The notes beneath the pieces were generated by a model, which had not been told where the DNA came from, ran no database searches, and worked only from the letters and a program-made list of their open reading frames with translations. This document shows positions 46,459 to 56,227 of a DNA stretch of 64,000 bases, one piece after another. Numbering within the stretch: the first letter of the stretch is position 1; every line of letters begins with the position of its first letter. The DNA is from Paracoccus zhejiangensis (GTDB lineage Bacteria > Pseudomonadota > Alphaproteobacteria > Rhodobacterales > Rhodobacteraceae), in the NCBI RefSeq assembly GCF_002847445.1, contig NZ_CP025430.1:3406501-3470500 (forward strand). Reading direction: 5' to 3'. Made by a program: the position numbers and the translations under genes.

Positions 46459-49400
46459 ATGGACTCCCGTTCCCGCGAATTTCTCGAGCGTTGCCTTTCC
46501 CTTGATCTCGAGGTCGATCCCAAATCCGCCAGGATATTCGCGTTTGCCGCCGCGCGATGTGATGAAACCCCGGCCATCATTTCCCACAAGGGTGCGGTAG
46601 AGGAGGCTCTCGACAAACTGGATGATGCCTTGCCCGCGACCGGACATCTGATCGGCCACAATATCCTGCGTCACGACCTGCCACATCTGATGGCGGTCCG
46701 GCCAAGGCTGGCGAGACTGGCGCAGGACGCGATTGACACACTGTGGCAGAACCCGTTGGCGTTTCCGCGCAATCCCTATCATCGGCTGGTCAAGCATTAC
46801 CATGATGGGCGATTGCAGGTCGGCCATGTGAATGATCCGGAACAGGATGCACGTCTGGTATTTCAGGTGCTGGAAAACCAGATCGAGGCGTTCGGCCAGC
46901 TGAATGTCAAGGAACCAGACGCGTTGATCGCGTATCATCTGCTGACGACGCGGGGCGAGGCATCGTGTGGGTTTGATGCCGTCTTCCGGCATGTCCGCGG
47001 CGCAGCCTGCCCTTCTTCCGCAACGGCCCATGAGGCGATCCGGCGGCTGCTTTCGGGGCGTGCCTGCGACAGACGGGTCGATCAGGTGCTAAGCCGGCTG
47101 GTCGATCCGAGGCTTGGCTGGCCCATGGCCTATGCGCTGGCCTGGATCTCGGTCGCTGGTGGGGATTCTGTCATGCCACCCTGGGTGCGGATGCAGTTCC
47201 GGGAGGCCTCGCTGATCGTGCGGCATCTGCGCGATACCGCCTGCGATAGCCCCGACTGCAGCTGGTGCCGCGAGCAGAGCGACCCGGGCCGCGCCCTGAC
47301 CCGCTGGTTTGGATTCGATGCGTTTCGTCCGCAGCCCCAGGAACCTGAAACCGGTCGGCCCCTGCAGGAGCGGATTGTCGAAGAGGCGATGCGGGGTCAA
47401 AGCATCCTTGGCATTCTGCCGACGGGGACCGGAAAATCTCTCTGCTACCAGATCCCGGCACTGACGAAATTCGACAAGACCGGGGCACTGACGGTGGTGA
47501 TCTCGCCGCTGGTCGCGCTGATGGCGGACCAGGTGCAGGGGATGGAACGGGCGGGGATCTCGTCGGCTGTAACCATCAACGGAATGCTGTCCATGCCCGA
47601 GCGGCAGAATGCGCTGGATCAGGTGCGGATGGGCGAGGCGGCGATCCTGCTGATCTCGCCAGAACAACTGCGCAGTGTCACGGTCCGTTCGGTGCTGAGA
47701 CAGCGCGAGGTCGGGCTTTGGGTGCTCGACGAAGCCCATTGCGTTTCGAAATGGGGGCACGATTTCCGGCCCGACTACCGCTATATCTCGCGCTTCATCA
47801 GGGAAACCTCGGGCGATGAACCGGCGCCGCCGGTCCTGTGCCTGACGGCCACCGCCAAGCCCGAGGTGGTGCAGGACATCCGCGAACATTTCCACTCGCG
47901 GCTGGATGTTGATCTGTTGCTGCTGGACGGTGGCGCGGCGCGCACCAATTTGTCCTTCGAGGTGCGCGAAACGCAGCGCAATACCAAACTGGCCGATATT
48001 CTGGACGTGATAGAGGCGAAGCTGCCGGCCGAGGGCGTATCAGGCGCGGTGGTCTATTGCGCCACCCGCAGCGCGACCGAACGCGTCGCCAACTTTCTGA
48101 AAGGGCAAGGGCTTGCCGCCGAGCATTTCCATGCCGGGCTGACCCCCGACGTAAAACGCGACATTCAGGAAAGGTTCCGCGTTGGCGCCTTGCGGATCAT
48201 CGCCGCGACAAATGCCTTTGGCATGGGAATCGACAAGCCTGATATCCGGCTGGTCGTGCATGGTGATATTCCGGGATCGCTGGAAAACTATCTGCAAGAG
48301 GCCGGGCGTGCAGGCCGCGACCGGGCTCATGCCAACTGCGTGCTGCTGTTCTCGACCGAGGATGTCGAGCGGCAGTTTTCCCTGTCGGCGCGCTCGCGGC
48401 TGGCGCGGCACGAGATCGGCGCAATCCTCAGGGCGTTGCGCCGGATCGATGGCCGAACCGAGAAATCCGGCGAGGTCGTCGCCACCTCTGGCGAGATCGT
48501 CCGGGCCGAGCGTGATCAGGAATTCGCGCGCGACAGCGCCACCGATGATACCCGCGTCAAGACGGCCGTTTCCTGGCTGGAGGAGGCCAGTCTACTGTCG
48601 CGCGAGGAAAACCGGGTGAAGGTGTTTCCGTCCTCGTTGCGCATCCGTAATCTGGACCAGGTCGAGCAGATCCTCTTCCGCCAGTCGATCACCGGTGTGA
48701 GGCGCAAGCAGTTGCTGGATATCGTCCGCCATCTGATGAATGCACCGGCCGATCTGGGGATTTCCACCGACGAGCTAACCGGCGTCAGCGGGCTGACAGG
48801 GGCGGGGCTGAACAAGGCGATGGCCGATCTCGAGACGCTTGGCATTGCCCGCAACGATCTGGCGGTGACGGTCTTTGTCCATGTCGGGGTTGAGGGGCAT
48901 TCGCAGAGCCGGTACGCGCAAGCGTCGCGATGGGAGGCCGAGTTGATCGCGCTGATGCGCGAGGTCGCGCCGGATGCTGATGGCACGTCGGCTGTGCCGC
49001 TGCATTTGGCCGAGACCTGTCAGGCGTTGCGCGACAGGGGCCATGGGGCGGTGCGCCCCGATGTCATTGAAAAGCTCTTGCGTGGCATGGCGCGCGACGG
49101 GCGTGACCAGGATGGCGGACGCGGCAATCTGCATCTGCGCAAGGACTCGCGCAATACGCTGCTGGTCACATTGCAGCGGCCCTGGCAGGTGGTGGAGCAG
49201 ACGGCGGTTATCCGGCGTCAGGGTGCGGAATTGCTGCTGACCCATCTGACCGGCAAGGTCGCGAAAGGGACGCGCGGCAAGGATCTGCAGGTGGAAACCA
49301 CGATGGGCGACCTGCTGGCCAGCCTGACCGGCGATGCCTTTCTGCGCAGTGCGGTGCAAGACATGAACAAGCTGATGGAGCGCGCCCTGCTGTGGCTGCA

Positions 49401-51558
49401 TGAGCAGGAGGTGGTGACGCTCGGCAAGGGGCTGACGGTATTTCGCCCGGCGATGACAGTGCATCTGCGACCGGGTCGCGAGACCTTCACCGTCGACCAT
49501 TTCACGCCGCTTGAACAGCATTATGCCGAACAGACGATCCAGACCCATGTGATGGCCGCCTATGCTCAGCAGGGTCTCGAGGCAATGGACCGGGCCGAGA
49601 AGCTTTCAAGTGATTACTTCCAGCTCGATCAGGACAGCTTCCTGAACAAGTGGCTGCCGGGTCGCGGCGCCGAAATCGGTCGACAGACAACCGGCATCTC
49701 GTGGCGCTCGATCGTCGAGGCGCTGAACAATCCAGTGCAGCAAAAGATCGTTGCCGATGATCGCGAACAGACCAATGTTCTGGTCCTGGCCGGACCCGGA
49801 TCGGGCAAGACCCGGGTGCTGGTGCATCGCATCGCCTATCTGATCCGTGTCCGGCGCGAGGATCCGCGCGGCATTCTGGTCCTGGCCTATAATCGCCATG
49901 CTGCGGCAGAGATCCGCGCGCGGCTGCGCCATCTGATCGGGGACGATGCAATTCATGTTACCGTTTCGACCTGTCATGCCATGGCCATGCGGCTGGTCGG
50001 GGCAAGCTTCGCCGGGGCCACCGGAAGCGACCACGATTTTGATGGCATCGTGCTGGAGGCCGTCCGGCAGCTGAATGGCGAGGGGCTGAGCAAGGCCGAG
50101 GCCGAAGCGCAGCGCGATGCGCTCATACAGGGATATCGATGGATTCTGGTCGACGAGTACCAGGATATCGGGCCCGAGGAATATGCGCTGATCGCGGCGA
50201 TCGCCGGGCGATCGCTTGAAGATCCCGATCTGCGTCTGAGCCTGTTCGCCGTGGGTGACGATGATCAGAACATCTATGCATTCGCCGGCGCCTCGGTGGA
50301 CTTCATTCGCCGCTTCGAAGGTGAGTATCGCGCTAAGCCCGAATACCTGATCGAGAACTACCGCTCGTCCCGTCACATCATCGATGCCGCCAATGCCGTG
50401 ATTGCCCCGGCCGGGGCACGAATGAAGGCCGATCAGCAGATCACAATTGACCGCAAGCGCGCAGGGCACCCCGCCGGCGGGGCGCTCGCTGATCTCGATC
50501 CCGTCGCCGCCGGTCGCGTGCAGCTTTTGCGATGCCCGTCCGGGGCCGTCGCCCAGGCCGTCGCGGCTGTGGACGAGCTTCTGCGCTTGTCCCGCCTCGA
50601 TCCTGACTGGAGCTGGTCCCGCGCCGCGATCATCTCGCGCGAGTGGAAGCGGTTGGGGCCGGTCCGTGCCTATGCTGAGGCTTGCGGCATTCCCGTCGAG
50701 ATGGCCAACGAGAGCCTTCCGAATATCTGGCGGCTGCGCGAGATGCAGATTTTTGTTGCCGCGATCAGACAGGATCCCGCTGCGCGGCTGGGGATCGGGG
50801 ATTTGGTTGAACGGCTGAACTGCCAGCCGGGCAACCGGTGGATTGATCTTATCGCCGAGGGCATTGCCGCGCTGGCGCGCGAGATCGCCGACAAGACGAT
50901 TCCGGCGCCCGACCTGATCGAGTGGTTCGCCGAATGGGCACGTGATACGCGAGGTGAGCAGCGCGGGCTGTTGCTGCTGACCGCGCATCGCGCCAAAGGG
51001 CTGGAATTCAACGATGTGGTCATTCTTGACGGGGGCTGGGAAAAGCCATCGCGGGGAGAAGACCGCGATGCCCCCCGCCGCCTGTTTTACGTCGCCATGA
51101 CCCGCGCGCGCCGAAGCCTGTCGGTGATGGCGGATGGCAGGCATCCGTTCCTGGCCACTGGCGAGGCGCTGCTGCAGCGCGAGGTCCGGCCCGACTGTCG
51201 GGTGCTACAGGGGCGGTCAGAGCATTATGTGATGCCCGAGATGAAACTGGTAGATCTGTCCTGGGCCGGACGGCAGGCATCCGCCAGTACCGAGCTTGCC
51301 GCAATTGGTGTCGGCGATCCGGTGAATCTCGTCTACCGCGAGCTGAATGGCAAACGCGGCTGGTATATCTGCGATCTGGACGGGCGGGTCCTTGGCCGTA
51401 TGTCAGGCGGGTTCTCTCCCCCCGGGGGCTTGACGTTCCTGCGCGGCGAGGTCGGCGCGGTTATCCGCTGGCGCAAGCGCGACAACAGCGAAGAATATCG
51501 CAGCCACATCCGCCGGGATGAGTGGGAGGTGGTTCTGCCGGAACTGGTATTCGGGTAG
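46459..51558 (+). CDS. Giant exonuclease-RecQ-UvrD helicase fusion
   Basis: One unbroken 1699-residue protein from the ATG at 46459 (a TTG at 46441 adds six). Numbering from the ATG: residues 10-170 look like a DEDD 3'-5' exonuclease (LDLEVD with Asp16 and Glu18, GHNILRHDLPHL, EQDARLVF). A C-x4-C-x2-C cluster is at 262-270. Residues 300-700 form a RecQ helicase (PTGTGKS with Lys326, DEAHC at 424-428, QEAGRAGR at 613-620). Residues about 1095-1560 form a UvrD/Rep helicase (AGPGSGKT with Lys1117, VDEYQD, TAHRAKGLEF, AMTRARRSL). The last 80 residues resemble a small beta-rich domain. Both motors look active. Surrounded by dead mobile elements, it stands alone with no partner gene. Possible roles are DNA repair or anti-phage defence. 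Confidence 0.88.
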   Translation: MDSRSREFLERCLSLDLEVDPKSARIFAFAAARCDETPAIISHKGAVEEALDKLDDALPATGHLIGHNILRHDLPHLMAVRPRLARLAQDAIDTLWQNPLAFPRNPYHRLVKHYHDGRLQVGHVNDPEQDARLVFQVLENQIEAFGQLNVKEPDALIAYHLLTTRGEASCGFDAVFRHVRGAACPSSATAHEAIRRLLSGRACDRRVDQVLSRLVDPRLGWPMAYALAWISVAGGDSVMPPWVRMQFREASLIVRHLRDTACDSPDCSWCREQSDPGRALTRWFGFDAFRPQPQEPETGRPLQERIVEEAMRGQSILGILPTGTGKSLCYQIPALTKFDKTGALTVVISPLVALMADQVQGMERAGISSAVTINGMLSMPERQNALDQVRMGEAAILLISPEQLRSVTVRSVLRQREVGLWVLDEAHCVSKWGHDFRPDYRYISRFIRETSGDEPAPPVLCLTATAKPEVVQDIREHFHSRLDVDLLLLDGGAARTNLSFEVRETQRNTKLADILDVIEAKLPAEGVSGAVVYCATRSATERVANFLKGQGLAAEHFHAGLTPDVKRDIQERFRVGALRIIAATNAFGMGIDKPDIRLVVHGDIPGSLENYLQEAGRAGRDRAHANCVLLFSTEDVERQFSLSARSRLARHEIGAILRALRRIDGRTEKSGEVVATSGEIVRAERDQEFARDSATDDTRVKTAVSWLEEASLLSREENRVKVFPSSLRIRNLDQVEQILFRQSITGVRRKQLLDIVRHLMNAPADLGISTDELTGVSGLTGAGLNKAMADLETLGIARNDLAVTVFVHVGVEGHSQSRYAQASRWEAELIALMREVAPDADGTSAVPLHLAETCQALRDRGHGAVRPDVIEKLLRGMARDGRDQDGGRGNLHLRKDSRNTLLVTLQRPWQVVEQTAVIRRQGAELLLTHLTGKVAKGTRGKDLQVETTMGDLLASLTGDAFLRSAVQDMNKLMERALLWLHEQEVVTLGKGLTVFRPAMTVHLRPGRETFTVDHFTPLEQHYAEQTIQTHVMAAYAQQGLEAMDRAEKLSSDYFQLDQDSFLNKWLPGRGAEIGRQTTGISWRSIVEALNNPVQQKIVADDREQTNVLVLAGPGSGKTRVLVHRIAYLIRVRREDPRGILVLAYNRHAAAEIRARLRHLIGDDAIHVTVSTCHAMAMRLVGASFAGATGSDHDFDGIVLEAVRQLNGEGLSKAEAEAQRDALIQGYRWILVDEYQDIGPEEYALIAAIAGRSLEDPDLRLSLFAVGDDDQNIYAFAGASVDFIRRFEGEYRAKPEYLIENYRSSRHIIDAANAVIAPAGARMKADQQITIDRKRAGHPAGGALADLDPVAAGRVQLLRCPSGAVAQAVAAVDELLRLSRLDPDWSWSRAAIISREWKRLGPVRAYAEACGIPVEMANESLPNIWRLREMQIFVAAIRQDPAARLGIGDLVERLNCQPGNRWIDLIAEGIAALAREIADKTIPAPDLIEWFAEWARDTRGEQRGLLLLTAHRAKGLEFNDVVILDGGWEKPSRGEDRDAPRRLFYVAMTRARRSLSVMADGRHPFLATGEALLQREVRPDCRVLQGRSEHYVMPEMKLVDLSWAGRQASASTELAAIGVGDPVNLVYRELNGKRGWYICDLDGRVLGRMSGGFSPPGGLTFLRGEVGAVIRWRKRDNSEEYRSHIRRDEWEVVLPELVFG

Positions 51559-52159
51559 AGACAGGTAATGCGGGATCGAGGGAAGGCAAAGCCTGCGCCG
51601 CTTTTTCATCCGCGAACCAAACGGCTAGCGCAACCCTCCCGTCAGGTCACGGTAGGGCCGAGGCGATTGACGGCGGCTGGTACCTTTCGCGGCGTAAGCA
51701 ACTCATGGGGGAGGCGCAGATGCGAAGCGCAAGGATGAAATCTATTCGTGGTCCTAACAATCAACGCGCTAGGTCCTCCCGCAGCTGGTTTCAGTCACCG
51801 AAAGCTATCTTTGCTTCGCAATCGGTTATGGTCCATTTGACGTGAGGCATGACCTGAAGATTGTGGTGGTTTCGGCGATTATTCGCGTCATCAAGCTGAT
51901 GAATGCGCAAACAAGGATGATCCGAAACAGTGTCCAAATCCTGCCCCGTAAGCTAAAAAATAATAACGATTATAACGAATTATACCCGCACAGCGCGAGG
52001 GTTTTGACGTTACTGCTGCACCAGTGGAAGCACATTGGAAGCACGAAGGGCGTGACCTGCTCACCTGAAACATCCGCGGTCTGAGATTAGTATGTTGTCC
52101 ATCTGATGTGCTACCCAACGCGTCATCGGCCGCTGTCAGAGTTTCTGCCATTTGGTCGG
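51559..52159. other. Gene-free stretch with AT-rich pocket
   Basis: No credible gene. Around 51950-52000 the base composition becomes strongly AT-rich, unlike the neighbours. TGGTCCATTTGAC at about 51829 resembles an IS3 end such as that at 53087. Probably debris from several insertions; the transcript end of the helicase gene must lie here but no clear terminator hairpin was found. Confidence 0.4.
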
Positions 52160-52245
52160 ATACACGGGCTGGCTGCGTGTGCCAATTTGATCAGCGCCGC
52201 CGGGACTTTGTTGCCGATCGCGCCATGAGGCCGCTCCTCGTCGTA
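52160..52245 (-). pseudogene. IS3-family OrfB C-terminal fragment
   Basis: Read on the minus strand: YDEERPHGAIGNKVPAALIK, then LAHAASP. This is the standard end of IS3-type (IS407-like) OrfB transposases (family pattern NEERPHSAIG). Only about 28 residues are left and no start exists. Confidence 0.7.
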
Positions 52246-52347
52246 GTCTCTAGGCCATCCCCGTCGTCAAATGGCAGGTCAAGCTTGGGCGTTCCAAGAT
52301 ATTCAATGCCGTCGATAACCGTGTAACCCATTACATGCTCCGTCCTG

Positions 52348-52968
52348 CTATCGACCGTCAAAATAGTCGGCGTAGGCTGTCATCCATCCGTCCGACACGC
52401 CGCTACCCTGCAGCAGCTCGTCGCATATGAAGGGCAGGGACTGCGGTCTGCCGAATTCGGCCAATCGGTCCACCTCTTCCGCTTCCGGCGATGGGGCGCT
52501 ATCGAAGCCGCAGAAGACCAAGCCGTGCGAAGGCTTCAACCCTGCCTCGATCAACGCCAAAATACGCTCCCGTGCGCAATCCTGATCCGCATCGCATTCC
52601 AGGTTGATCTGCAGAAGCGTCTCAACGTCCCAGCCATACCGCGCTTCGACCGAAGGCATCGCGTCGCGCTGCTCAAGCCGCTGCGTATAGTATTTCTCCA
52701 AGGCGTCGGGGTCGTCTTTCGCCAGAAGAAACTGGCCTAGCGCGCTTTCTGGGCATTGATCAGGGTCGCTACTGTCAACCCGCCCCGTCAGGTAACCTTG
52801 CGCTGACTGGATATAGGCAAGCGCCCCGTCAAAGCCGGAACCAGCTTGTGCTCCTTGACACAAGGGTGTCATTTCCGTGGCCTCGCCGCGCTGATCGGCA
52901 AGAATCCATGCGCCGGCACCAGCGAGCAGCGCAAGACCAAGAACGGAAACTAATCTCAGTTGAGCCAA
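52348..52968 (-). CDS. Hypothetical protein with N-terminal membrane anchor
   Basis: 206 residues. The N-terminus MAQLRLVSVLGLALLAGAGAWIL is one hydrophobic segment, a signal anchor or leader. The rest is acidic and soluble with several cysteines (TPLCQG, DQCPE, LECDADQDCA, VFCGF, FICDEL) that may form disulfides outside the cytoplasm. No family recognised. It is intact although both sides are IS remnants. No operon partner. Confidence 0.65.
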   Translation of the reverse strand: MAQLRLVSVLGLALLAGAGAWILADQRGEATEMTPLCQGAQAGSGFDGALAYIQSAQGYLTGRVDSSDPDQCPESALGQFLLAKDDPDALEKYYTQRLEQRDAMPSVEARYGWDVETLLQINLECDADQDCARERILALIEAGLKPSHGLVFCGFDSAPSPEAEEVDRLAEFGRPQSLPFICDELLQGSGVSDGWMTAYADYFDGR

Positions 52969-53086
52969 ATTTTTCCACCCGCTAGTTTGATGCCCGTGCC
53001 AACCAGTTCGATTTCGCCGCTAGCCTTGAGCACAAGACGAGACTGGCCTCAACTTAGCACAAGCGCCTTTGACGCCCCCTAAGAAC

Positions 53087-53855
53087 TGGACCATTTGAGG
53101 CTGGAGTTTTCAGTTAACATTTCCTGGTTGGGAAAGGAGCTGAGAACAATGCAGGCATCGAAGTTTGCGGAAGCGCAAAAGGCATTCATCCTGAAACAGG
53201 TCGAGGAAGGCACATCGGTTGCCGAGATCTGTCGTAAGGCCGGGATCGGCCAGTCGACCTACTTTGCGTGGAGGAAGAAGTATGGCGGCTTGCTACCGGA
53301 CGAGATGCGCCGGCTGAAGCAACTCGAGGACGAGAACGCGCGGCTGAAGCGCAATTTGGCCGACCTGACATTGGATCGCCAGATGGTGCAGGGTGTCGTG
53401 CGGCGAGAGCTCTGAAGCTGGAACGGACGCGCGAGCTGGTTCGCGGGATGTGCGCAGACTGGGCAGTTTCGATCTGCACGGGGTTGTCGTCGGCGCGCCA
53501 TCGGTCCGAGCGCAGATGACAACGGGAGCCTCCGGTTCGACTGTTCGAGCTACCACTACAAGTCCCGCCGCACCGATCCGGCAGAGTTGAAACGGCGGAT
53601 CAAGGAGAGATGCGAAATATGAGCCGTCGAGGCGCCATCGGTTCGAGCCCGACGGCGATTGATGTGCGGTATGGGCATCGCCGCGTTTACGTCGTCCTTG
53701 ATCGGGAAGGCTCGGAGGTCAGTATCAAGATCGTATATAATTTTTTACAAAGAGTTAGGCCTCCGGCTGCGGAAGATCGATGCGTGAGCCGCCACTGGTT
53801 CAAGGCCACGCCTAGGGCCGAAGCGGCGGGTGAGGGCCAAGCTGCGCGATGACCG
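53087..53855 (+). mobile_element. IS3-family remnant with decayed OrfB
   Basis: The left end TGGACCATTTGAGGCTGG (53087) precedes an intact OrfA. The OrfB region (from about 53398) keeps pieces such as RALKLERTRELVRGMCADWAVS and YGHRRVYVVLDREG in different frames, separated by stops and shifts. It ends near 53850, where an IS5-type remnant begins in the opposite direction. The right end was not found. Confidence 0.75.
53149..53415 (+). CDS. IS3-family OrfA transposase subunit
   Basis: 88 residues: MQASKFAEAQKAFILKQVEE, helix-turn-helix EICRKAGIGQSTYFAWRKKY, then a leucine zipper (MRRLKQLEDENARLKRNLADL). The start ATG follows GGAAAGGAG. The normal -1 frameshift into OrfB would lead into damaged sequence, so the gene is intact but the element is not functional. 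Confidence 0.88.
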   Translation: MQASKFAEAQKAFILKQVEEGTSVAEICRKAGIGQSTYFAWRKKYGGLLPDEMRRLKQLEDENARLKRNLADLTLDRQMVQGVVRREL

Positions 53856-53859
53856 GGCG

Positions 53860-54271
53860 AAAGCTGTCGGGCCGCTGCGCGAGTGCCGGATGGCCTGAAT
53901 TTGCGCCCCCTTTTTCGCAGTGTGTCGACCGATCGGAGCGCTCGGCGGTAAAGCCGATGCTCGGTTCATCGAGCAACACTGTCTGTGCCGCAAGGGTGAC
54001 AAAGAAGCGCCCCCAAATGCCGCGATGGCTCCAACGGTTGAAACGATTATAGGTCGTCGTCACAGGCCCATAGCCGGGCGGACAATCCTGCCCTCGGCAT
54101 CCGACATGCAATACATGGATGATCCCGCTGATCATGCGGCGATCGTCCGCCCTCCTCGCACCCGGCTGGCTCGCCGGCAAAAAGCGGCTCAATCGCCAGC
54201 CAAGCCCGACCCGAAAGCCAAAATGGGACTGCCATCACCGAGCTCCCATTGTCCTGTCGGAGAAGTGCCAT
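53860..54271 (-). pseudogene. IS5-family (IS427-type) transposase remnant
   Basis: On the minus strand the pieces WLAIEPLFAGEPAG, DDRRMISGIIHVLHVGC, QDCPPGYGPVTTTYNRFNRW and SHRGIWGRFFVTL follow the N-terminal half of IS427-type transposases, split over two frames by at least one shift. A later piece (GFTAERSDRSTHCEKGG) continues it. The catalytic core is not complete. Confidence 0.75.
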
Positions 54272-54375
54272 CAGAAGAATGACAACAGATCAGTATCTTA
54301 ATTGGGTTTGGTGCCTGGGCGATTCTGCCAGATCTCAACTGTGGCGGCTACGAGGCCTTTCGTTGAACCGGCCGA

Positions 54376-54615
54376 ATGCCTGCCGGAACGACCAGACCAT
54401 TGGTGTGCAGCGCGAGGGCATTGGGCGCATCTGAGGTTAACAACACCGCGTGCGAGTATGTCGCGGCACGGGTGCCGACCCTGGCAGGTGACGGCGGGAC
54501 CGATGTCGTGGTTGAAGCCGTAGGCTCTGAAATGACCTGTCTCGCCGCGTCCGACGCCGGCTATGTCGCCGGGCATATTCTCGTTGTCAACGTCGGGGCT
54601 TTGCGCAGGTTTTGA
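54376..54615 (+). pseudogene. Possible dehydrogenase gene fragments
   Basis: One frame reads ARALGASEVNNT, then GDGGTDVVVEAVGSE, a pattern of the cofactor domain of zinc-type alcohol dehydrogenases, and straight after it ASDAGYVAGHILVVNVG, which recalls the end of short-chain dehydrogenases. Neither is long enough to be sure. I read it as two gene scraps joined by deletion. Confidence 0.3.
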
Positions 54616-54766
54616 AAGGGGTAGCCGATTTCACGTCGAAGGCCGCCATCGCAACTGCGGCGTCGAGTTTGGCGTACGGTGCGCTCGTGCAGCTTGCGTC
54701 CGAGTGGCCCAGCCTCGCCTCCGCTTCCCCCTTCCCCCTCCCACCTTTGCAGCCTATGCAAACCAA

Positions 54767-55705
54767 ATGAGCACGATCCCCGATCCCAACAGCGATTCGC
54801 CGCGCGGCCTGGTCTTTGCGCTGGCCGCCTATGTCCTGTGGGGATTCCTGCCCCTCTACATGAAGGCGCTGGACCATATTTCGCCCTTCGAGATCATTGC
54901 CCATCGGGTGATCTGGTCGCTGCCCATCGCCGCCGTCGTGCTGTTCTGGCAGGGCCGCAGTGCCGATGTGCTGACTGCGCTGCGCACCCCACGTCTGCTG
55001 GCGATGGCCGCGCTGACGGCGGCGCTGATCTCGGTCAACTGGCTGATCTATGTCTGGGCGGTGACCAACGATCACGCCATGGATGCGGCGCTTGGCTATT
55101 ACATCAACCCGTTGTTCAGCATCTTCCTTGGCGCGATGCTGCTGGGCGAGCGGCTGAACCGGCTGCAGAAGCTGGCGGTCGCGCTGGCCGCCGCCGCGGT
55201 GATCCTGCTGACGGTCGAGGCCGGGCGCCTGCCGCTGGTGGCCGTTGGGCTGACGCTCAGCTGGGGCTTCTATGCCTATTGCAAGAAAAGCCTGCCGCTT
55301 GGTCCCAATCAGGGGTTCACGCTCGAGGTGTTGCTGCTGCTTCCGCTCGCCATCGGCTATGTCATCTGGCTGCAGGTGAACGGGCAAAGCCACTTCGCGC
55401 AGGGTAATCTCAAGGACAGCATCCTCCTGATCCTCGCCGGTCCGGCCACCGCCATCCCGCTGATGTTCTATGCCAATGGCGCCAAGCTGGTACGGCTTTC
55501 GACCATCGGCACGCTGCAATACATCACCCCCACCATGGTCTTCATCACCGCGCTTCTGGTCTTTGGCGAACCCTTTGAGGGGGCGCGGCTGATCGCCTTT
55601 CCGATGATCTGGTTGGCGCTGGTGATCTATTCGGTTACGCTGATCCGAGAGGCTGGCCAACGCCGCCGCACGCGCCGGGACATGGCCAGCCAACGTGCAA
55701 ACTAG
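54767..55705 (+). CDS. rarD: RarD-type EamA/DMT permease
   Basis: 312 residues with ten hydrophobic helices. RarD-type marks are visible: LVFALAAYVLWGFLPLYMKAL at the N-terminus, NWLIYVWAVTNDHAMDAALGYYINPL in the middle and YITPTMVFITALLVFGEPF near the end. The ATG at 54767 gives the normal family length; the frame is open upstream without resemblance. Substrate unknown. It begins the compact right-hand block and is followed after nine bases by a VOC protein gene. Confidence 0.9.
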   Translation: MSTIPDPNSDSPRGLVFALAAYVLWGFLPLYMKALDHISPFEIIAHRVIWSLPIAAVVLFWQGRSADVLTALRTPRLLAMAALTAALISVNWLIYVWAVTNDHAMDAALGYYINPLFSIFLGAMLLGERLNRLQKLAVALAAAAVILLTVEAGRLPLVAVGLTLSWGFYAYCKKSLPLGPNQGFTLEVLLLLPLAIGYVIWLQVNGQSHFAQGNLKDSILLILAGPATAIPLMFYANGAKLVRLSTIGTLQYITPTMVFITALLVFGEPFEGARLIAFPMIWLALVIYSVTLIREAGQRRRTRRDMASQRAN

Positions 55706-55714
55706 GAGGCTCTC

Positions 55715-56149
55715 GTGCCCCTGCCGCGTCAACGCGTTACGCTGATTACGCTCGGAACCCGCGACCTGATCCGTGCCCGCAACTTCTACGAGGCTTGGGG
55801 CTGGAAGCTGCACCCCCGGTCGCAGGACGGTGTCGCCTTCTACCAGATGCAGGGTGCCGTTCTGGGGCTGTTCGGGCTGAAGGACCTGGCCGAGGACCAG
55901 GGGCGCCCCGATGCCGAGCTGGGCATGGGGGCGATCACCCTGGCGCAGAACTGCCCGACCGATGCCGAGACCGATGCAACGTTCCAAGCGGCGATCGCCG
56001 CCGGTGGCACGGTGCTGAAGAAGCCCGAAAAGGTCTTCTGGGGCGGCTATTCCGGCTATTTCTCCGATCCCGACGGCCATGTCTGGGAGATCGCCACCAA
56101 CCCCTTCTGGCCGCTGGCCGCTGATGGCAGCCTGACCCTTCCAGACTGA
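55715..56149 (+). CDS. VOC-family (glyoxalase-like) protein
   Basis: 144 residues, starting with GTG after AGGAGG. One glyoxalase/bleomycin-resistance domain: VTLITLGTRDLIRARNFYEAWGW, then VAFYQMQGAVLGLFG, and SGYFSDPDGHVWEIATNP with the metal-ligand glutamate. These proteins work as dimers on varied substrates, so function is open. It is probably co-transcribed with the rarD-type gene. Confidence 0.87.
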   Translation: MPLPRQRVTLITLGTRDLIRARNFYEAWGWKLHPRSQDGVAFYQMQGAVLGLFGLKDLAEDQGRPDAELGMGAITLAQNCPTDAETDATFQAAIAAGGTVLKKPEKVFWGGYSGYFSDPDGHVWEIATNPFWPLAADGSLTLPD

Positions 56150-56227
56150 CTTTCAAAGGGGGCTGAGCGCCCCTTTGCGCTTTGGCGCGGAATGCGGCAG
56201 GCTGCCCGCCAGCACGGGGAAACCGAC

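Noticed and set aside
46441..51558. The giant helicase as two genes fused by an assembly error
   Set aside because: The linker between the RecQ and UvrD parts (about residues 720-1090) is long, in frame and protein-like, with no start site or stop near the junction.
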